Positions 7,048 through 12,103 of a stretch of DNA of 12,103 nt are shown in pieces. The stretch spans positions 1 to 12,103 of the forward strand of contig CAAHEN010000023.1 in assembly GCA_900772575.1 (NCBI GenBank). Reading direction: 5' to 3'. Origin of the DNA: Bacteroidaceae bacterium (GTDB lineage: Bacteria; Bacteroidota; Bacteroidia; Bacteroidales; Bacteroidaceae). The notes beneath the pieces were generated by a model, which saw only the letters and a list, made by a program, of their open reading frames with translations, did not search any database and was not told where the DNA came from. The position numbers and the translations under genes are program-made. Each line of letters begins with the position of its first letter. Position 1 is the first letter of the stretch.

Positions 7048-7102
7048 AAAAAAACCAAACCGGAGCCCTTGCGACGCATGGTCGCCCGGTACTCCGGTTT
7101 GG
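7048..7102 (-). terminator. Intrinsic terminator of the DUF438 gene
   Basis: In leftward RNA, CCAAACCGGAG (7102-7092) pairs perfectly with CTCCGGTTTGG (7065-7055). An inner stem, GCGAC with GTCGC (7085-7081 and 7075-7071), sits within the loop, and seven U follow (7054-7048). It begins 36 bases after the stop at 7139. This separates the DUF438 gene from the peptide operon. Confidence 0.9.
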
Positions 7103-7138
7103 CGCTCTGTAGCCCGGCATGGCCGGTGCTCCCAGCCC

Positions 7139-8749
7139 TTACTCCTCGGCCGCTACCTCAGCCTTGATGGCGGCAATCAGGGCGTCCAAGGGCATACCGG
7201 CCCGCTCGCTCATCAGGCGGATGGTGGCCTTGGGCAGCATGACACGGGCCAGCGGCGTCTGCAGCATCTTGAACTTGGGATTGATGTCTGCCAAGCGTTT
7301 CTTCAGTGCCGGGTAGTGCGCCAGCAGGTCTTTCAGGAAGGTGTCTGGCGTGACGTCCACACTGCCGCCCTCACCGGCTGTCGCGCTGCCGGCCTTCGCG
7401 CAGGCCGTCGCCTTCTTGCAAGCCGGCTTGGCGGGGGCAGGTGTCGGGGCGGATGCCGGGGCGGTGGTGCCGGTGCCGTTGTCCTCGTCCCAGGTGAGCA
7501 GCGTGCGCGAACCCTCCAGACTGCGGATGTGCGTGCAGTCCTGCATCATCTCAAGCACACCCTTGAAGCGGCCGGCCTCGTCCCTGACAGCGACATAGAC
7601 AATGTAGATGAACAGTCCCGGCTTGTTGATCCAGAACTCTGCCCGGCTCTGCGCCCCGCTCCTGAACTTCTCGATGATCTCCTCGACAATGTGCACGCTG
7701 GTGCGGGGGTGGCAGTTCTTGACATCGCGTCCTATCACGTTGCGACTCCGGGGAAAGACACGGTGCTTCGTGTCCGTGTAGAAGCAGACGCGTTCATTCT
7801 CATTGACGAATGAGAGGTCGACGGGCATGTGTTTGTATATCAAATTGATCTGTTCGAGCGTGAGCTGCCCTGTCGCGACGTCGAGGGCCTCACCGCCATC
7901 GTGGGCATAACCGTACTTGCGCAACAGTGCCGACAGTTCGCCGGCGAAGCCCTCGGGCGCCTGCTGCGGGGCGGGGCCGGGCGCGGCGGTGGAGGCAGTG
8001 GGCTGAGCCGGGCCAGCCGGCGAGCCGACACTGATCCAGGCAAAACCGATCTCGCGGTCGCCAGCCTTCATGTGCTCGAACTCAGCGGGTGTGATCATGG
8101 CGAGCGATGTCGGGTAGAGCACCGTCTCCTCCTTGGTCATCAGGTCGCGGACATCATCGACGATGGTCTGCTGCATGGCGATGAAGGCGTCGTCGCTGTC
8201 GTCGTCGAGCAGGCGGCGGGCATCGCGTATCTCGTCGCGGATGAAGTCATCGAGCTGCCACATGGTGGTCGTGGGGCGGTCGAAGCCTTTCCGCTCAAGC
8301 ACGGGATAGAGCTGGTTCTGCTTGCGCGAAAGGTGCAGGCGGTACTGTGCCAGGCGGTCGTAGAGTTCTAGCCACTGGTTTTTGATGACAGGATACTGCG
8401 CCAGGTCTTCGATGGCCAGCAGTATCTCGCGCAGGGCGTCGTTCTCACGGTAGTAGCACATGATGGGGTGGTCGGCGGGGAGCTGCGGGCGGCTCGTGTC
8501 AAGCACGCCATCGAAGAGTTCCAGCATCTTCTGGATGTCCTCCTTGCGGCACTCGTCCTCCTCCACCTCTTTCAACTCCTGTTCGGCCAAGGCTATCTCG
8601 TAGGGTTTGAGTGTCCCCACCTTCTCCTTCAGCCGCTGCCGTGCCTCGTCCAGGGTGAGCTCATTACGGCCATAGGCCTCTTTTATCTCAAGCACAAGGC
8701 GCAGCTTGTCGAGGTCTGCGTCCGGCAGGTTCTTCTTCATATCTTCCAT
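7139..8749 (-). CDS. DUF438 / hemerythrin-like / PAS / DUF1858 protein
   Basis: A 536-residue cytoplasmic protein of the DUF438 family, probably a sensor or redox-linked protein; its biochemical role is not established. Residues 12-82 match DUF438 (EARQRLKEKVGTLKPYEIALAEQEL). Residues 90-215 are a hemerythrin-like four-helix region with candidate iron ligands His94, His139 and Glu207-Glu208 (EETVLYP). An Ala/Pro-rich linker spans 244-268. Residues 298-410 are a PAS domain with the conserved stretch FPRSRNVIGRDVKNCHP and SVHIVEEI, then AEFWI. A second Ala/Pro linker, with three Cys, covers 425-462. Residues 464-533 resemble DUF1858 (DVTPDTFLKDLLAHYP). There is no signal peptide or membrane segment. 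It stands alone, with its own terminator downstream and a weak promoter upstream. The Met at 8749 is used; Met4 (8740) is also possible. Confidence 0.88.
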   Translation of the reverse strand: MEDMKKNLPDADLDKLRLVLEIKEAYGRNELTLDEARQRLKEKVGTLKPYEIALAEQELKEVEEDECRKEDIQKMLELFDGVLDTSRPQLPADHPIMCYYRENDALREILLAIEDLAQYPVIKNQWLELYDRLAQYRLHLSRKQNQLYPVLERKGFDRPTTTMWQLDDFIRDEIRDARRLLDDDSDDAFIAMQQTIVDDVRDLMTKEETVLYPTSLAMITPAEFEHMKAGDREIGFAWISVGSPAGPAQPTASTAAPGPAPQQAPEGFAGELSALLRKYGYAHDGGEALDVATGQLTLEQINLIYKHMPVDLSFVNENERVCFYTDTKHRVFPRSRNVIGRDVKNCHPRTSVHIVEEIIEKFRSGAQSRAEFWINKPGLFIYIVYVAVRDEAGRFKGVLEMMQDCTHIRSLEGSRTLLTWDEDNGTGTTAPASAPTPAPAKPACKKATACAKAGSATAGEGGSVDVTPDTFLKDLLAHYPALKKRLADINPKFKMLQTPLARVMLPKATIRLMSERAGMPLDALIAAIKAEVAAEE

Positions 8750-8847
8750 ATCGGATCCATTTATTGTTGTTGTAACGTCTTGTCATTGTATAGTCTGAGG
8801 GGCCGTCTCTCCCCGCCTGGCGGCGCCGGAGCCACATGCCTCTCACG

Positions 8848-8879
8848 CAAAATTGGTGATTTCGCGGGACACTCACAAG
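8848..8879 (-). promoter_or_regulatory. Weak candidate promoter of the DUF438 gene
   Basis: Read leftward, CTTG (8879-8876) and CAATTTTG (8855-8848) are separated by 20 bases, each one base away from the Bacteroidota TTTG / TAnnTTTG consensus. This would give a leader of about 90 bases. The match is imperfect, so the call is tentative. Confidence 0.35.
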
Positions 8880-8974
8880 ATTTCCGCCTTAAATAGCGTC
8901 AACGCCTACCGCGCGTGCGGTATATTATTGTCTGTTTTTCCGGTGAAAAGCATTACAGTCCCGGGGATTTAGCG

Positions 8975-8997
8975 TATATTTGCAGCCAAGCAAATAT
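8975..8997 (+). promoter_or_regulatory. -7 box of the GH2 gene overlapped by an operator-like dyad
   Basis: TATATTTG (8975-8982) fits the Bacteroidota -7 consensus TAnnTTTG, with transcription start expected near 8989 and ATG at 9022. No good -33 TTTG lies 19-21 bases upstream. The same bases form a perfect inverted repeat, ATATTTGC (8976-8983) with GCAAATAT (8990-8997), six bases apart. This is the size and position of a regulator binding site, so the promoter may be weak and controlled by a DNA-binding protein. Confidence 0.55.
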
Positions 8998-9021
8998 CTA
9001 TCACCAATCAACATCTCTACA

Positions 9022-12000
9022 ATGACTGCAAACCACCTTATGCGCAGGGTGCTCCCCCTCGTCGCGGCGCTGCTGTCCTGGTGCCTGAACGGCACGGCAC
9101 AGACCACGCTGCCCGGCGGGCAGGGCGCCATCTACCGTTTGGTCAGTGCATCGTCTGGATTGGCCCTTTCCAACGGGGGCAACGACGCACTCGACACTTA
9201 TCTCACGATGGAGACCGCCGACCAGAATGCCTCAGGGCAGGACTGGACGCTCCAGTCCGTCTCGACCGACGGTCTCTACACGCTCTACAACCCAAGCAGT
9301 GACAAGGCCGCCGACATGGCCTCAGAGTCGGCAGCGGCCCCCTACCGCCTGCTGCAATGGACATTTGACGGCAGCAACGCCAACCAGCAGTTTGCCGTCA
9401 AGGCCGTCGATGGCCAGGACGGCGTCTACCAACTGCTCGACGCTTCCGGTACCCGCGCCCTGACAGCGCGGGCAGACGGCTCAGTGTGGATGGACACTGA
9501 CCTCGCCGCTGCGGCCACGCACTTCAAACTGAGCGACACCGGGCGCACATTCACCATCAGCAAGCCGCTGGGCGGACTCACCTATGTCCTGACGAATGCC
9601 CTCACCGGTACCGTACTGGCCAACGGCAACAGCACGAGCGCCGAGTCGCGCATCGTCATGGAGAAGCGCGACGACACCCGCTACGGACAGCGCTGGACGC
9701 TACAGGCCATCAGCCGGTCGGAAGCGTTCGTGCTGGTCAACGCTTACTCTGAGCTGGCTGTCGACGCTGGCCTGAACGGCGGAAAACTGCCTTTGCAGTA
9801 CGGTGTCAACGCCACCAACTACAACCAGCAGGCCACGTTCGTGGCTGTCGAGGGGCAAGACGGCACCTACCAGCTGCGCTACACCTACCAAGGCACGGAC
9901 TACTACATCTGCGCGTATGCCAACAACACCACGGCCATGACGACCAACGCAGCCGCCGCCGGTACGCGCTTCGTCCTGACTGGCATCGACGCCCCCGTCA
10001 TACCACGCAACGACTGGGAGAACGAGCGGGTCTACGCTGTCGGCAAGGAAGACGGGCACGCCACCTACATGCCCTATGCCACAACGGTCGAAATGCGCGG
10101 CGACGCCGAGCGCTATGCCAAGCCATGGGTGACGCCCACCAGCTCACGCGTCATGTCGCTCAATGGCACATGGAAACTCAAGTGGGTGCAGGAACTGGAA
10201 GACCGGCCCGCAGAAGCTGACTTCGCGGCTGACGGGGCCGACGTCTCCGCATGGGACGACATCGACGTGCCCTCCTGCCTCGAGATGAAGGGCTACGGCG
10301 ATCCGCTCTACATCAACGTCAACTACCCCTTCGAGGACAACCCGCCACGCATCACGATGAAGAATGGGCTCTACAACTCCTGCGGCTCCTACCGCCGTGA
10401 CTTCACCCTGCCTGAGGGCTGGGACGGCCAGCGCATCTTCCTTCACTTTGACGGCATCTACAGCGGTGCCTACGTGTGGGTGAATGGCCACAAGCTGGGC
10501 TACACCGAGGGCTCGACCAACGACGCTGAGTTCGACATCACGGACTATGCCCGCACGGGCACCAACAACGTCAGCGTGCAGGTGTTCCGCTGGACAGACG
10601 GCTCTTACCTCGAAGGCCAGGACATGTTCCACATGAGCGGCATCTACCGCGACGTCTATCTCTTCGCCACGCCTAAGACCTACGTGCGCGACCACTACAT
10701 CACCGCCGATCTCGACGCCGACGCCGGCTACCGGAGCGGCTCAATGCGCGTCGACGTGACCGTCGCCCACAAGGAGGCCGCCGCTGCCACGAAGCAGGTC
10801 AAGGTGCGCCTGCTCGCCCCCGACGGTTCTGAGGTGCAGAGCCAGACGGTGGACTTCGCCTTCGCCGACGGTCAAGAGGGCACAGAGCAGACCAAGGCCG
10901 CACAGTTTGACGGTCTCTCCGGTCTGGAGCTCTGGAACGCTGAGACGCCTGTGCTCTATACTGTCGAACTTTCGCAGCTCAACGCTGCCGGACAGGAGGA
11001 GGAGGCCTTCAGCACGAAGTATGGTTTCCGCCACATCGAAATCGGTCAGAAGGATCGCCGCGTGTTCATCAACGGCAAGCAGATCTACTTCAAGGGCGTC
11101 AACACACAGGACACGCATCCACTCTACGGCCGCTCCATCGACGTGCCGACGATGCTCAAGGACATTGAGCTCATGAAACAGGCCAACGTCAATACCGTCC
11201 GCACCAGCCACTATCCGCGGCAGGCCAAGATGAACGCCATGTTCGACTACTTCGGCCTCTACGTCATGGACGAGGCTGACGTCGAGTGCCACAAGAACTG
11301 GGCAGACGGCGGCGGCATGAGCAGTGCCAGCTCTTGGCGCGGACAATACGTAGACCGCACCGTCCGCATGGTGCTCCGCGACCGCAATCACCCGAGTGTC
11401 ATCTTCTGGAGCCTGGGCAATGAGAGCAACAGCGGCTCAAACTTCCAAGCCACCTACGACGCGACCCGCGCCTTGGATCCGCGCCCCATCCACTATGAGG
11501 GCTCGACCAATGCCGGCACCAGCAGCGCCACCGATATCTGGAGCAAGATGTACCCGGAACTCTCTGACGTCAGGGGCAACGCCAACAACAACAAGTTCCA
11601 GCAGCCTTACTTCATGTGCGAATATGCCCACGCCATGGGCAACGCCGTGGGCAACCTGCAGGAATACTGGGATATCATCGAGAGCAGCAAGTACGGCATC
11701 GGCGGCTGCATCTGGGACTGGGTGGACCAGGCCATCGTCTCATCGGCTGACCAGAAGCAGGGCAACCTGACCCAGAACGGCTTCAACAAGTACCGCACGG
11801 GCTACGACTGGCCGCAGGCGCCCCACCAGGGCAACTTCGTCAACAACGGCATTCTCGGCGCCGACCGCGCCTGGACGGCCAAACTGACGGAGGTCAAGAA
11901 GGTGTACCAGTATGTGAAGTTCAGCGCCATCAACACGCAGACGAAGACCATCACCCTGACCAACGCCTATGACTTCATCGACCTTGGCCGCTTCTACCTG

Positions 12001-12103
12001 AAGTACACCGTCCTCATCGACGGCACACCGGCCGAGAGCGGCACGGTCGACCTGCCTGCCACGGCACCGACGGCCAAGGCCAGCGTCCAGCTGCCCTACA
12101 CCA
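9022..12103 (+). CDS. Secreted GH2 beta-galactosidase with N-terminal ricin-like lectin region, C-terminus cut by window edge
   Basis: A LacZ-type glycoside hydrolase expected to cleave beta-galactosides outside the cytoplasm; 1027 residues are visible and the end is missing. Residues 1-26 are a signal peptide (cleavage after GTA). Residues 34-320 look like ricin-type beta-trefoil repeats with Q-x-W motifs (QDW 73-75, QRW 223-225). From about 335 the usual beta-galactosidase N-terminus begins (NDWENERVYAVGKEDGHATY), with the sugar-binding jelly roll near 378-560, an Ig-like domain to about 670, then the TIM barrel. Catalytic acid/base is Glu801 (SLGNES) and nucleophile Glu867 (CEYAHAMGN). SHYP (His730) and Glu755/His757 match E. 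coli LacZ His391, Glu416 and His418. The site matching LacZ His357 is Gln696 (GVNTQDTHP), so specificity may differ. ATG 9022 was chosen; Met7 (9040) also leaves a full signal peptide. Confidence 0.93.
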   Translation, partial: MTANHLMRRVLPLVAALLSWCLNGTAQTTLPGGQGAIYRLVSASSGLALSNGGNDALDTYLTMETADQNASGQDWTLQSVSTDGLYTLYNPSSDKAADMASESAAAPYRLLQWTFDGSNANQQFAVKAVDGQDGVYQLLDASGTRALTARADGSVWMDTDLAAAATHFKLSDTGRTFTISKPLGGLTYVLTNALTGTVLANGNSTSAESRIVMEKRDDTRYGQRWTLQAISRSEAFVLVNAYSELAVDAGLNGGKLPLQYGVNATNYNQQATFVAVEGQDGTYQLRYTYQGTDYYICAYANNTTAMTTNAAAAGTRFVLTGIDAPVIPRNDWENERVYAVGKEDGHATYMPYATTVEMRGDAERYAKPWVTPTSSRVMSLNGTWKLKWVQELEDRPAEADFAADGADVSAWDDIDVPSCLEMKGYGDPLYINVNYPFEDNPPRITMKNGLYNSCGSYRRDFTLPEGWDGQRIFLHFDGIYSGAYVWVNGHKLGYTEGSTNDAEFDITDYARTGTNNVSVQVFRWTDGSYLEGQDMFHMSGIYRDVYLFATPKTYVRDHYITADLDADAGYRSGSMRVDVTVAHKEAAAATKQVKVRLLAPDGSEVQSQTVDFAFADGQEGTEQTKAAQFDGLSGLELWNAETPVLYTVELSQLNAAGQEEEAFSTKYGFRHIEIGQKDRRVFINGKQIYFKGVNTQDTHPLYGRSIDVPTMLKDIELMKQANVNTVRTSHYPRQAKMNAMFDYFGLYVMDEADVECHKNWADGGGMSSASSWRGQYVDRTVRMVLRDRNHPSVIFWSLGNESNSGSNFQATYDATRALDPRPIHYEGSTNAGTSSATDIWSKMYPELSDVRGNANNNKFQQPYFMCEYAHAMGNAVGNLQEYWDIIESSKYGIGGCIWDWVDQAIVSSADQKQGNLTQNGFNKYRTGYDWPQAPHQGNFVNNGILGADRAWTAKLTEVKKVYQYVKFSAINTQTKTITLTNAYDFIDLGRFYLKYTVLIDGTPAESGTVDLPATAPTAKASVQLPYT

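Larger units (their letters stand above)
8750..9021. other. Divergent intergenic region with short dyads
   Basis: This spacer separates the leftward DUF438 gene from the rightward GH2 gene. Besides the two promoter candidates, it has TACCGC (8907-8912) facing GCGGTA (8917-8922) and GCGT-CA-ACGC (8895-8904). Both are compact dyads that could be regulator sites. The part near 8795-8835 is very GC-rich. I see no small gene or tRNA. Confidence 0.45.

Noticed and set aside
9700..11391. Three leftward frames opposite the GH2 gene
   Set aside because: Ala/Val/His-rich shadows of the well-supported beta-galactosidase frame.

Overview
The window comes from a member of the Bacteroidales, most likely Prevotellaceae or a close relative. 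The evidence is a TonB-dependent outer-membrane receptor of the carboxypeptidase-regulatory-plus-plug type, promoters of the Bacteroidota TTTG / TAnnTTTG class instead of sigma-70 boxes, a secreted LacZ-type beta-galactosidase typical of gut or rumen Bacteroidota, and a peptide precursor with a Gly-Gly leader. The DNA is GC-rich overall. The peptide precursor and its flanks are visibly richer in A+T.

Layout. Bases 1-6676 form a leftward unit of four genes read from one well-formed promoter at 6645-6676. In transcription order they are: a three-part glycosyltransferase (two GT-A domains plus a short LanC-like domain), a radical SAM/SPASM peptide maturase 14 bases later, a small Cys-rich precursor peptide with an exact ten-residue repeat, and an outer-membrane TonB-dependent receptor that runs off the left edge. 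A stem-loop that pairs fully only as leftward RNA lies between precursor and receptor. Bases 6677-7138 are non-coding and hold an imperfect 27-base direct repeat, several dyads, and the intrinsic terminator of the next leftward gene. Bases 7139-8749 encode a leftward DUF438/hemerythrin/PAS/DUF1858 protein. Bases 8750-9021 are a divergent intergenic region with a promoter and an operator-like dyad. From 9022 to the right edge runs a rightward secreted GH2 beta-galactosidase with an extra ricin-like lectin region at its N-terminus.

How the genes may work together. The leftward operon looks like a ribosomally made, post-translationally modified peptide (RiPP) system related to the known GG-Bacteroidales radical SAM peptide systems. 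I infer that the radical SAM enzyme installs crosslinks on the repeated N-x-N-C-H-x-x-C-E units and that the glycosyltransferase decorates Ser/Thr. The second GT domain carries DxH and GH-x-x-R-K-K-x-P-Y motifs resembling polypeptide GalNAc-transferases. The receptor may take up, bind or sense the product. The repeat-built precursor, the double-GT/LanC fusion and the co-transcribed TonB receptor together are the most interesting content. The DUF438 and GH2 genes look like unrelated neighbours with their own signals.
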